Source: Cohaesibacter gelatinilyticus (lineage in GTDB: Bacteria > Pseudomonadota > Alphaproteobacteria > Rhizobiales > Cohaesibacteraceae). Taken from it: a stretch of 64,000 bases of DNA. Shown piece after piece: positions 8,963-17,293 of the stretch; the stretch's first letter is position 1, and each line of letters opens with the position of its first letter. The notes under the pieces were generated by a model. The model saw only the letters and a list, made by a program, of their open reading frames with translations. It was not told the origin of the DNA and made no database searches. Made by a program: the position numbers and the translations under genes. The stretch lies in assembly GCF_900215605.1 (NCBI RefSeq), contig NZ_OBEL01000010.1, positions 27,540-91,539 on the forward strand, given 5' to 3'.

Positions 8963-10530
8963 CAGTCATACTGCTCCCGATATTTACGCACGATATGCAA
9001 GGCGAAGACATTCAAGCCCAATGTGATGAAGAAGAGGGTGATACCGAGGGCAAAGGCCACCAGTGTTTGTGGTGAGTTGAACTCCAGATCACCGGTAAGC
9101 TGAGAGACAATCTTCACCGTAACGGTGGTGACGGCTTCAAATGGATTTGCAGTAAGATTGGCTGCGATGCCAGCGGCCATGACCACAATCATGGTCTCAC
9201 CAATGGCACGAGATGCAGCCAACAGGACCGAGGCGACAATTCCGGGAAGTGCTGCCGGCATAACAACCTGTTTGATGGTTTCGGACTTGGTGGCACCAAG
9301 TCCGAGAGAGCCATCACGCAAGCTCTGCGGTACAGCACTGATGATATCGTCCGATAGGGACGAGATAAACGGGATCAACATGATCCCCATCACGAAACCT
9401 GCGGTAAGAACGGAACTGGCAGAAATGGTCAATCCAACAGCAGCACCAGCGTCACGCAGGAACGGCCCAACGGTCACCAATGCAAAGAAACCATAAACGA
9501 TCGTCGGAATACCGGCCAGAATTTCCAGCATTGGTTTGGCAACAGCACGAACGGGACGAGTTGCATATTCCGCCATATAGATTGCTGCGAATAGTCCGAT
9601 CGGAACCGCGACAAGCAGGGCAACCAACGAGATGAACATTGTGCCCCATAGCAACGGAATCAGACCGAACTGACCAGCTTCTACACCTCCCTCTGATGCT
9701 GCGGAGGAGAAACGCGGATCCCAGACTGTTCCGAAGAAGAAGTCGATCAATGGCACATGCTCAAAGAAATTCAGCGCCTCGAACAACATGGACAAGACAA
9801 TGCCGACAGTCGTCAGAACGGCGATTGAGGATGCGATGATAAGACCAATCTTTATATTGGCCTCGACAAGATTGCGCGCCCGCAAAGCAGGACGAATCCG
9901 GAAATAGGAGCCAAAGAAACCGGCAAGCAGCAAAATTCCAAGGCCACCATAAAGCACGTTCTGCGTTGTTGACCGAGCTTCAATCAGACGGTGCCCGGCG
10001 CTGACAATAGGGGCGCTCACATCTTCCGCCAGAGCGACACCCTTTTGGGCCATCAATGGCCGGATGGCAACCAGACCAGCTTTCAGCTTGATCATCTCAT
10101 CCTTGCTGAGCAAGGACATGCCATCGGCTACATTGCCAACAACCCCCTGAACGAGATCCTGGCGGGTCTCCAACTCACTGAATTCTTTGAAGTCGCGACA
10201 GATCTGGGGAGCGTCTTCATCACCTGACTTCAGGTTTGTGCCATCGTTGTTGGCCAATCTCAAGCTGAGCTTGCATTCATAATCATACTGATTGCTCAGA
10301 TGATCGTGAATAATGGAGCGGTTGATGAAGGGTTGGGCCACAAGCAAGCAGGCCATGAACATGGCAGCCGGAATCGCTGTCCAGATGAACACATAGGAAC
10401 CGTAATAGCCGGGTCGGGAATGGAGGACTGATACTTCGCCATGAACTGCGCTGATTGCACGCGTTCGACCAAGTATGGCACCAGCAAGTGCCAGAATAAT
10501 GATTGCTGCCAAAAGCCAAAGAGGGCTCAT
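8962..10530 (-). CDS. pstC: Phosphate ABC transporter permease PstC, long form
   Basis: Inner-membrane permease of 522 residues. An N-terminal extension holds a span at about 1-20, another at 45-68, a polar domain to about 190 and a further span (LYGGLGILLLAGFFGSYF). The core permease starts around 225 and contains the EAA motif DGSLGLGATKSETIKQVVMPAALPGIVASV. PstC and PstA form the channel for phosphate delivered by PstS. ATG 10530 has no very strong ribosome site; the gene follows pstS after a 256-base gap that holds a stable hairpin, which suggests lower expression than pstS. Confidence 0.95.
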   Translation of the reverse strand: MSPLWLLAAIIILALAGAILGRTRAISAVHGEVSVLHSRPGYYGSYVFIWTAIPAAMFMACLLVAQPFINRSIIHDHLSNQYDYECKLSLRLANNDGTNLKSGDEDAPQICRDFKEFSELETRQDLVQGVVGNVADGMSLLSKDEMIKLKAGLVAIRPLMAQKGVALAEDVSAPIVSAGHRLIEARSTTQNVLYGGLGILLLAGFFGSYFRIRPALRARNLVEANIKIGLIIASSIAVLTTVGIVLSMLFEALNFFEHVPLIDFFFGTVWDPRFSSAASEGGVEAGQFGLIPLLWGTMFISLVALLVAVPIGLFAAIYMAEYATRPVRAVAKPMLEILAGIPTIVYGFFALVTVGPFLRDAGAAVGLTISASSVLTAGFVMGIMLIPFISSLSDDIISAVPQSLRDGSLGLGATKSETIKQVVMPAALPGIVASVLLAASRAIGETMIVVMAAGIAANLTANPFEAVTTVTVKIVSQLTGDLEFNSPQTLVAFALGITLFFITLGLNVFALHIVRKYREQYD

Positions 10531-10738
10531 AGCGACCTGCCTCTATACTTTGCGGTGATCGCGCGAAAAAAATGAACTCTGCCTCGCGTTGCCAAACTTG
10601 AAAAGTTCGAGACGTGCAGGAGAGAGTTCGACGATGCTGCCTGGGTGATCGAAAGACGATGTGCCTTTTGCATAAATTGCCAGCAGCAGGGTCCGAAGCA
10701 ACAATGTCTTCTTCAAAACATGAGCTTCGTAATAAGAA

Positions 10739-10771
10739 CCCTTGCGCAGTCAGAAAATAACCGCGCAAGGG
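10739..10771 (-). terminator. Intercistronic hairpin between pstS and pstC
   Basis: Perfect nine-base-pair inverted repeat (CCCTTGCGC at 10739-10747 with 10763-10771) and 15-base loop, 15 bases past the pstS stop. On the minus strand it is followed only by a weak T-rich stretch. Likely a partial terminator or 3'-end stabiliser that raises pstS over pstCAB. Confidence 0.75.
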
Positions 10772-10786
10772 GTAAAAAGCATGACC

Positions 10787-11827
10787 TTAAAGGGTCTTGC
10801 CTTTGGCGATTGTGTCGTTGATTTCCTTACGTTCGGCAGCAGGAGCAGGAACCAGACCATATTCGGCGGTTGGAGAACCTTCACCTGTCATGTCGTCAGA
10901 CATGAAGAACTCAACATAGTCTTTCAGGCCAGGGATAACACCCAGATGAGCCTTCTTGACATAGAAATACAGCGGACGAGACACGGGATAAGTGCCATCA
11001 GCAATCACAGCGGCATTCGGGGCAATACCGGATACCGGAGCAACTTTCAGCTTGTCGGTGTTGTTTTCATAGAAAGCCAGACCGAAAACGCCGATGCCGG
11101 TTTTGTTGCTGTCGATACGAGCAAGGGTCTCGGTGTAATCGCCATCAATATCAACCGCCTTGCCGTCTTTACGTACTTTGTAGCAAGCTTTCTTTGCGGC
11201 TTTCTTGTCCAGGCCTTCGGCTTTGTAGAGGTCCATGGCACCGGCTTTCTTACAGCCAGCAGCAAGAACTTTCTTCTCGAAGACTTCACGGGTGCCGTGT
11301 TTTTCACCCGGGATGTAAGCTGCAATTTCCCAATCAGGGAAGGAAGCATCGACATCAGACCATTTGGTGTTGGTGTTGTCGACCAGCTTGCCGTCTTTTA
11401 CGATTTTTGGAGCCAGAGCATTGAACCAGTGGATTGGCTCGAATTTGAAATCAGCGCCATTGATGTCGGACGCGAAAACGATGCCATCATAGCCAATTTT
11501 GACTTCGATGATCTCTTTCACGCCATTTTCAGCGCATTTCTTGATTTCTTTGTCTTTGATTTTGCGAGAAGCATTGGCCACGTCGATGGTGGATGGGCCA
11601 GTGCCTTTGCAGAATTCCTTCAGGCCAGCAGAAGAGCCGCCTGATTCAACGATTGGAGTTTTGAAGTCCGGGTAGTTTTCACCAAAAGATTCAGCAACGA
11701 TGGTTGCGTAAGGAAGCACGGTGGAAGAACCAGCAACCTGAACCTGATCACGAGCCTGAGCAGCGGTGCCTGCAAGTACGGTGGAAGCAGCAAGAACAGC
11801 TGCGCTAGCAAAAGGTGCGAATTTCAC
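10787..11827 (-). CDS. pstS: Periplasmic phosphate-binding protein PstS
   Basis: Exported solute-binding protein of about 346 residues that captures phosphate for PstCAB. The signal peptide VKFAPFASAAVLAASTVLAGTAAQA is followed by RDQVQVAGSSTVLPYA, which holds the conserved phosphate-contacting GSST loop, and by ESGGSSAGLKEFCKG. Two Cys pairs are likely (FCKG...KKCAEN, AGCKK...KKACYK). GTG 11827 is taken as start because GGAGAGG lies four bases before it and the signal peptide begins there; an ATG at 11869 lies upstream of that site. The Pho boxes lie about 130 bases upstream. Confidence 0.95.
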   Translation of the reverse strand: MKFAPFASAAVLAASTVLAGTAAQARDQVQVAGSSTVLPYATIVAESFGENYPDFKTPIVESGGSSAGLKEFCKGTGPSTIDVANASRKIKDKEIKKCAENGVKEIIEVKIGYDGIVFASDINGADFKFEPIHWFNALAPKIVKDGKLVDNTNTKWSDVDASFPDWEIAAYIPGEKHGTREVFEKKVLAAGCKKAGAMDLYKAEGLDKKAAKKACYKVRKDGKAVDIDGDYTETLARIDSNKTGIGVFGLAFYENNTDKLKVAPVSGIAPNAAVIADGTYPVSRPLYFYVKKAHLGVIPGLKDYVEFFMSDDMTGEGSPTAEYGLVPAPAAERKEINDTIAKGKTL

Positions 11828-11953
11828 TTGACCTCTCCATAAGTCAGTTTTCCGGCGATCACATGTCATTGGTCACTATCTGGACCGCCTGGCAATTGTG
11901 CCGATCATCTCAAATGAGCTGTATCGAACGAGACAACGGCACACTAATGTTGC

Positions 11954-11997
11954 CATGTGATGGGTATATGACAGTTATATTTCACTATTATGACAAT
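11954..11997 (-). promoter_or_regulatory. Pho box array upstream of pstS (PhoB site)
   Basis: Read on the minus strand, four consecutive 11-base units cover exactly 44 bases: TTGTCATAATA, GTGAAATATAA, CTGTCATATAC and CCATCACATGG. Units 1 and 3 match the PhoB half-site CTGTCAT with an AT-rich spacer; 2 and 4 are weaker. The 11-base period is the known spacing of tandem PhoB dimers. The site lies between phoR and pstS. Confidence 0.85.
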
Positions 11998-12049
11998 TTA
12001 AATAATTGAAATATATGGAGATTTTTTGAAATTGTCTGTTTATGTGACA

Positions 12050-13417
12050 TTATTCATGACTGGGAAGGGGGAGGCGCACCTGAAAGGTGGTTCCTTCACC
12101 GGCAACGGACTCGACCATAAGCCGCCCTTTGTGGCGAGTGAGGATATGCTTGACGATGGCGAGGCCAAGGCCAGTTCCTTTTTGCTCCCGGCTGGTTGCC
12201 ACATCCACCCGATAAAAGCGCTCAGTCAGACGAGGCAAATGCTCTGCTGGAATTCCGGGGCCATAATCGCGAATTTTGATGGCATAGAACGGAGCGCCGC
12301 TGATTGCATCCTTGATGGGAGCTGAGGAAAGTAGGATTTTTTCGCCATCTCTGCCATATTTGATGGCATTTTCGACGAGATTTTCCAGAACCTGAACCAG
12401 CTCATCTCTGTCTCCCGCAACCATCTGGCGCTCAGATTCGTTTTCGATGTCCGTTTCAATTCTGACACCCATCTCCATTGCAAGTGGTCCCAAAGCATCG
12501 GCAACATGTTTGACGATCTTGACCAGATCCACTTTCGTTTCGGGATGGACATGGGCTTTCATCTCGATACGTGAAAGAGACAGGAGATCACTGATCAGTC
12601 GCGACATGCGTTCAGCCTGATCGAGCATGATGCCCAAAAAGCGTTCATGGGCAACCACATCGTTCTTGGCCGGTCCCTGCAATGTCTCAATGAAACCGAT
12701 CAATGAGGCCAGGGGCGTACGCAATTCATGGCTGGCATTGGCCACGAAATCGGCACGCATGCGTTCGATATTCTTCTGCTCAGTCTGATCGTGAAAGAGC
12801 AGCAGGATAAAATCCGGGTTTCTGGCTTCGTCTTTTGTAGAGCGGGATTTGTCACGTTGCAGATTGATCGGCGTGAACCAGGCTTCATACATGCGTTCGG
12901 TGCGCAGCTTGTGTGTGAATTCGACTTTCTCGATGCTGCCACCGGCCATTACTGCTTCGAGGGCTGCGAGCATATCAGGTTGACGAATGCGAAAAGTAAT
13001 TGGATCTCCCTCTTGCACATTGCCAAAAATATTGGTGCCGGCCTTGTTGGTGAAGCGAACGATACCACGGGAGTCCAGAATGAAGCAGGGATCGGGTAGG
13101 GCGGCTGCCAGCTTGCGCATATGCAAGTCTGGTACGTGAGTGCGACGGCGAGCCTGAACCTTGGCTCGGAGCCGTGTCACTTTCTTGCGACGCGGCAGGA
13201 TCATGGTGACAATCAGAACAAGGAACATCACTGCAATGCCGCGCCAATATTGCTGATCGCCCTGTTGGATGATCCAGAACAGGCCCAAACCCATGGTCAA
13301 TAGTGCCCATCGTGCATGATGAAGGCGATAAAGCGGGCCGGTTTCCAGCGAGCGGTCGGGCAAATCATTCAGATTGGCCTGCTGGCTATCGTGATGGGGG
13401 GCCTGCATTTCTTTCAT
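12050..13417 (-). CDS. phoR: Phosphate regulon sensor histidine kinase PhoR
   Basis: Membrane kinase of 455 residues partnering PhoB. Two hydrophobic segments (about 33-50 and 58-75) with no periplasmic domain are typical of PhoR, followed by a basic stretch and a PAS domain (about 100-210: ALPDPCFILDSRGIVRFTNKAG). Then the H box DFVANASHELRTPLASLIGF, N box LENLVENAIKYG, and G boxes DYGPGIP and KGTGLGLAIVKHI. Phosphate state is sensed through PstSCAB-PhoU contact with these N-terminal regions. Start 13417 is seven bases after the trkH stop, so it may be cotranscribed with trkH. Transcription of pstS then begins anew at the Pho boxes. Confidence 0.95.
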   Translation of the reverse strand: MKEMQAPHHDSQQANLNDLPDRSLETGPLYRLHHARWALLTMGLGLFWIIQQGDQQYWRGIAVMFLVLIVTMILPRRKKVTRLRAKVQARRRTHVPDLHMRKLAAALPDPCFILDSRGIVRFTNKAGTNIFGNVQEGDPITFRIRQPDMLAALEAVMAGGSIEKVEFTHKLRTERMYEAWFTPINLQRDKSRSTKDEARNPDFILLLFHDQTEQKNIERMRADFVANASHELRTPLASLIGFIETLQGPAKNDVVAHERFLGIMLDQAERMSRLISDLLSLSRIEMKAHVHPETKVDLVKIVKHVADALGPLAMEMGVRIETDIENESERQMVAGDRDELVQVLENLVENAIKYGRDGEKILLSSAPIKDAISGAPFYAIKIRDYGPGIPAEHLPRLTERFYRVDVATSREQKGTGLGLAIVKHILTRHKGRLMVESVAGEGTTFQVRLPLPSHE

Positions 13418-13424
13418 AATCGTC

Positions 13425-14873
13425 TTATTCCGTCCAGAAGCGTGGCATGAACAGCACCAAAACTGTCAGCAATTCGAGTCGTCCCAATAACATGCCAAAT
13501 GAAAGCAACCATTTTGCGACATCATTCAAGGGTTGGAAATTTCCAGCAGGTCCGATGACATCACCTACACCCGGCCCCACATTGGCAATTACGGTGCCTG
13601 CTCCGGCAAGGGCTGTGACAAAATCGAGGCCGGTGAGTTGCAATAGAATGCCAAGGCCCATGAAGCTGACAAAATAAAGGAAGAAAAAGCTCATCACAGC
13701 AGCAGAAACGTCATCACCCAAGGGAATGCCGTTAAATCGCTTCACAAAGATACCATGAGGAAACACAATACGATTGATATGCTGCTTCATCGTCTTGTAC
13801 ATCACCTGAATACGAAAGATCTTCAGGCCACATGCTGTCGATCCCTGACAGCCGCCAATGAACATGATGGCAAAGAAGAAGCCGACCGCGAATGGTCCCC
13901 ATGCGGTATAATCGGTAGAGGAATAGCCGGTTCCAGTCATGATCGAGACCACATTGAAGGCCGCATGGCGCATGCCTTCAAGTCCTTCCTCTCCACCGAA
14001 CCGAACTGCATAATAGGTTACAATCGGAACAAAGAGTGCCAGAAACAGCAGGAAGGTGCGGATTTCGCTATCGAGAAACAGTTTGTGCCATTGCCCACGT
14101 ACTGCCTGAATATAAAGAATGAAAGGCAGAGATCCCAATATCATGAAGACAATGGCAATCATCTCGATCTGAGCGCTCTGGAAATAGCCGATGGAGGCAT
14201 CGTGAGAGGAAAGCCCACCCGTTGCGACCGTTGTCATGCCATGAATGACGGCGTCCAGCACATTCATGCCCGCCATATAATAGAAAATACCGCAAAGTGT
14301 CGTAAAGAGAATATAGATAGAAGTGAGGCCAGATGAAATCTGCGTTGCCCGAGGCAGGATCTTCTCGGCTGTATCAAAGGCCTCTGCCTGAAAAAGCTGC
14401 ATGCCACCCACTTGCAGCATGGGCAGGACAGCAATGGCCATCACGATCACCCCGAGACCACCAAGCCATTGCAAAATGCCGCGCCAAAGCAAGACGCCTG
14501 CTGGCATCTGATCCAGGCCAGACATGATGGTGGAGCCGGTGGTGGTGATGCCGGACATGCTTTCAAAAAAAGCATCGGTATAGGTCGGCGCAGTGCCAGA
14601 CCAATAAAGCGGCAAAGCGCCAAACGCCGCAAGCGATACCCAGGACAACACCGTCATCATGAAGGCTTGGCGTAGCGAAAATTCGACTTTGTTGCCACGG
14701 GTTGACATCCAAAGACCACCGCCGACAAAGAGTGTGACACAGCCGGAAGTGGCGAAAACACGCCAAGCCGGATCATCCAGCCCAAGATCAAGCAATGCCG
14801 GAATGAACATGGCAATGCCCAGCACGCTGAGAAGGGCGCCAATAACCAGGAAGACAGGTCGAAAATCCAGCAT
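13425..14873 (-). CDS. trkH: Trk-type potassium uptake membrane protein
   Basis: Potassium-translocating subunit of 482 residues, the usual TrkH size. Four pore repeats each carry a filter-like Gly: SGITTTGSTIMSG, TTVATGGLSSHD, SIMTGTGYSSTD and GAGTVIANVGPG. The protein is hydrophobic throughout. It would need a TrkA-type regulatory protein, which is not in this window. It lies directly before phoR with seven bases between, an arrangement that may link potassium uptake to phosphate sensing or be a simple operon. The 75-base gap to apaG contains no clear terminator. Confidence 0.94.
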   Translation of the reverse strand: MLDFRPVFLVIGALLSVLGIAMFIPALLDLGLDDPAWRVFATSGCVTLFVGGGLWMSTRGNKVEFSLRQAFMMTVLSWVSLAAFGALPLYWSGTAPTYTDAFFESMSGITTTGSTIMSGLDQMPAGVLLWRGILQWLGGLGVIVMAIAVLPMLQVGGMQLFQAEAFDTAEKILPRATQISSGLTSIYILFTTLCGIFYYMAGMNVLDAVIHGMTTVATGGLSSHDASIGYFQSAQIEMIAIVFMILGSLPFILYIQAVRGQWHKLFLDSEIRTFLLFLALFVPIVTYYAVRFGGEEGLEGMRHAAFNVVSIMTGTGYSSTDYTAWGPFAVGFFFAIMFIGGCQGSTACGLKIFRIQVMYKTMKQHINRIVFPHGIFVKRFNGIPLGDDVSAAVMSFFFLYFVSFMGLGILLQLTGLDFVTALAGAGTVIANVGPGVGDVIGPAGNFQPLNDVAKWLLSFGMLLGRLELLTVLVLFMPRFWTE

Positions 14874-14947
14874 AATAAGTTCAGGCTTTCATTCTCAATG
14901 CACAACACAAGAGCTTTGATCAGAAATAGCAGATATGGGCGCTAATT

Positions 14948-15352
14948 CTAGTTTATGACCTTATTCTGGTCTGGAAGATCCAACGAGAAGGCAGGAATAT
15001 CAACCTTGAAACGCTCGCCATCTTCATTTTCCATTTCGAAATATCCTGACATGATGCCAGAATCGCTTTCCAACGGACAGCCCGAGCTATAGGAATAGCA
15101 GTCTCCAGCCGGGATCAAAGGCTCTTCACCAACCACGCCACGGCCCGAAACTTCCTGAACCCGACCTTGGCCATCAATGATATGCCAATAGCGATTGCGC
15201 AATCGAATGTTGACCTGGGAAAGATTGCAAATCTCGACCTCATAAATCCAGACATGCTTGCCCTTGTAGGGCCCGTCTTTGGCCAGGGAGTGCTGAGGTT
15301 GATAGTCCGGGGTCACCGTTACCTGTACAGAATTGGAAATGGTTTTATACAT
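14948..15352 (-). CDS. apaG: ApaG domain protein
   Basis: Small cytoplasmic beta-sandwich protein of 134 residues, the normal ApaG length. Conserved blocks: HVWIYEVEICNLSQVNIRLRNRYWHI, the family's RYWHIIDGQGRVQEV, GRGVVGEEPLIPAGDCYSYSSGCPL and GIMSGYFEME. ApaG has been linked to cobalt and magnesium tolerance and to diadenosine tetraphosphate, but its biochemical role is unsettled. The gene stands alone and is divergent from the phosphatidyltransferase gene. Confidence 0.95.
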   Translation of the reverse strand: MYKTISNSVQVTVTPDYQPQHSLAKDGPYKGKHVWIYEVEICNLSQVNIRLRNRYWHIIDGQGRVQEVSGRGVVGEEPLIPAGDCYSYSSGCPLESDSGIMSGYFEMENEDGERFKVDIPAFSLDLPDQNKVIN

Positions 15353-15557
15353 GTTGATTGTTTGGGTGATCTATTTCGCCGTAAACGGTTTCATTGATAA
15401 TTTCGAACCTGTTTCTACTCCATTTTGTTCAGGAGTAACAAGCTCCTGTCAAAAATGTGAGAAGCCAAACAGATGAAAATACGTTAGCAAGGAAGATTGA
15501 GAGACCCGATTGACGAGGGGCCCTACACTGTCCCGGCTTTTGAGATATTCGCTTACC

Positions 15558-16211
15558 ATGTTTGATGCCAGATTGCGACGCCTGATTGATCCTCCCATGA
15601 ACCGTCTGGGTCAGACGATGGTATCAATCGGTATATCTGCCAATCAGGTTACATCCGTTGGGCTCGTTCTGGGTGTGATCGCTGGTCTGCTTATCACGCA
15701 GCAATTCTATCTCTGGGGGCTTGTCGTTCTGCTTCTCAGTCGGGTCATGGATGGCCTGGATGGCGCAGTGGCGCGGGCCAGCTGCAAAACCGATCTGGGT
15801 GGCTATCTCGATATTGTCTTCGACTTCATCTTCTATGGTTTGATCCCGCTCGGCTTTGCTCTGGCAGATCCTGACAAGAATGCGGTGGCTGCGTGCGTTT
15901 TGCTCATGGCTTTTTATGCCAATGGTGCCAGTTTTCTTGCCTATGCCATCATGGCGGAGAAAAGAGAAATTTCGACTGAAAGCCATGGCTCCAAATCGCT
16001 CTATTTTACAGGTGGTCTGGCAGAGGCCGGGGAGACATTTGCTGTTTTTGCCGCATTCTGCCTTTTCCCCACAGCCTTTGCATGGATTGCCTATGGCTTT
16101 GCACTGATCACTGCGATAACAACAATTTCACGTATTATCCTTGCGACACAGGTCTTCAGAGATCTGCCGGAGGAAGTTGCGGAAGAAATATTCGAGCAAG
16201 AAAACAGCTAG
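15558..16211 (+). CDS. CDP-alcohol phosphatidyltransferase family protein
   Basis: Integral membrane phospholipid-synthesis enzyme of about 217 residues with roughly six spans. The family signature is intact: D-G-x-D-G-A-V-A-R followed by G-x3-D-x3-D (DGLDGAVARASCKTDLGGYLDIVFD), the metal and CDP site. Such enzymes join CDP-diacylglycerol to an alcohol; which alcohol cannot be told. ATG 15558 (MFDARLRRLIDPPMN) fits the family N-terminus; a TTG at 15510 with GGAAG upstream would add 16 residues. The next gene begins 17 bases after the stop, so the two probably form an operon. Confidence 0.92.
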   Translation: MFDARLRRLIDPPMNRLGQTMVSIGISANQVTSVGLVLGVIAGLLITQQFYLWGLVVLLLSRVMDGLDGAVARASCKTDLGGYLDIVFDFIFYGLIPLGFALADPDKNAVAACVLLMAFYANGASFLAYAIMAEKREISTESHGSKSLYFTGGLAEAGETFAVFAAFCLFPTAFAWIAYGFALITAITTISRIILATQVFRDLPEEVAEEIFEQENS

Positions 16212-16228
16212 TCGGGCCAGTTTGTTCC

Positions 16229-16720
16229 ATGAGTGACGGAATTACTTTTGCGTTTTACAAGGCCAAAGGTGGCTGGCAAAATGCCGTTGTGCGCCTTGGT
16301 ACGCAATCACGCTATTCTCATTGTGAAGCAATTTTCGTTCATGCCGAGATTGGTGACACCGTCATGTGCCACTCCTCCTCCTCAATGGACGGAGGAGCGA
16401 GAAGCAAGGTCATCACATTACGTGACGATTTCTGGGATCTGGTTCATCTGCCAAGGTGCTTCTTTGATGAAGCCCATGCCCATGCATTTCTGGAGCGTAC
16501 GAAAGGGACATATTATGATTATCCCGGTATTTTGCTCAGCCATATTTTCTCGTTGAACCGCCATTCGGAGACCCGCTGGTTCTGTTCAGAATTTTGCGCC
16601 GAATTGATCAAGGTGCCCAACCCTCACACCTACAGCCCGCAGGCTTTCTATGATCTCGTCTGCTATCTGCGGGATCGGTTCGAGCGACATGATGCACACA
16701 TCAAGTGTCAGGGTGGTTAG
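16229..16720 (+). CDS. Permuted papain-like (NlpC/P60, YiiX-type) hydrolase
   Basis: Protein of 163 residues that looks like the circularly permuted NlpC/P60 family: an early His in RYSHCEAIF (about residue 30) and a late Cys in ETRWFCSEFCAELI (about residue 120). This is the order expected of permuted members. These enzymes cut amide or ester bonds in peptidoglycan or lipids. There is no signal peptide or membrane segment, so it would act in the cytoplasm or at the inner face. ATG 16229 lacks a strong ribosome site and probably depends on coupling to the phosphatidyltransferase 17 bases upstream. Its end overlaps the convergent VOC gene by four bases. Confidence 0.75.
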   Translation: MSDGITFAFYKAKGGWQNAVVRLGTQSRYSHCEAIFVHAEIGDTVMCHSSSSMDGGARSKVITLRDDFWDLVHLPRCFFDEAHAHAFLERTKGTYYDYPGILLSHIFSLNRHSETRWFCSEFCAELIKVPNPHTYSPQAFYDLVCYLRDRFERHDAHIKCQGG

Positions 16721-17151
16721 TCCTGTGGCAAGATCAGATGGCCGTCCTCGCCAATTGGAAAGGCCCCATGGGCAATCTCCCATAGATATCCGTCAGGATC
16801 AGAGAAATAACCGCTATAGCCACCCCAGAAGGTTTCCGATGGTTGTTTTTTCACCGTTGCTCCAGAACTCTCGGCCTGCTTGATGATGGCATCCACTTCG
16901 TCGCGGGTATGCACGTTGTGGGCAGTTACCACACCACAGGATCCAGGGGACGGTTTGAAGTCCGGGTCCGGCAATTCCTCTGCCATTTTATCAATCGGAT
17001 ATAGCGCAAAGACGGTGCCCGCCGTCTTGAAAAAGGCGATGCCCTGCTCGGGTTCAAAATTGGTGGGCCAGCCAAGCCCGTCACGATAGAAGGCAACAGA
17101 GGCGTTTAAGTTGCTTACGCCCAAAGTGATGATGGAAATACGAGCATCCAT
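16717..17151 (-). CDS. VOC (glyoxalase/bleomycin resistance) family protein
   Basis: Cytoplasmic metalloprotein-fold protein of 144 residues with two beta-alpha-beta-beta-beta modules: MDARISIITLGVSNLNASVAFYRDGLGW at the start and GGYSGYFSDPDGYLWEIAHGAFPI near the end. The C-terminal Glu of YLWEIA is the usual metal ligand. Substrate is unknown; the family includes glyoxalases, dioxygenases and drug-binding proteins. ATG 17151 has GGGAGAA about eight bases upstream. It is a single gene, convergent with the papain-like gene. Confidence 0.9.
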   Translation of the reverse strand: MDARISIITLGVSNLNASVAFYRDGLGWPTNFEPEQGIAFFKTAGTVFALYPIDKMAEELPDPDFKPSPGSCGVVTAHNVHTRDEVDAIIKQAESSGATVKKQPSETFWGGYSGYFSDPDGYLWEIAHGAFPIGEDGHLILPQD

Positions 17152-17242
17152 GATGGTTTCTCCCGACAATGAAGCAGAATCAAAGATGGCGTGAGCTTAA
17201 CAGAGCCGCATGGTCACTTGGCAAGAGCCAAATTGGAACATG

Positions 17243-17266
17243 AAAAAGCCCGGAAAACCGGGCTTG
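17243..17266 (-). terminator. Rho-independent terminator of metZ
   Basis: On the minus strand, AAGCCCGG and CCGGGCTT form an eight-base-pair stem with a four-base loop, followed by a T-run, 28 bases after the metZ stop. Confidence 0.9.
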
Positions 17267-17293
17267 ATCAGATTGAAAATGGATTGGGAAGAG

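Noticed and set aside
10742..11644. Long plus-strand open frame of 300 codons opposite pstS
   Set aside because: It is antisense to a clear pstS gene, has no recognisable domain, and its composition follows the codon pattern of pstS read backwards.
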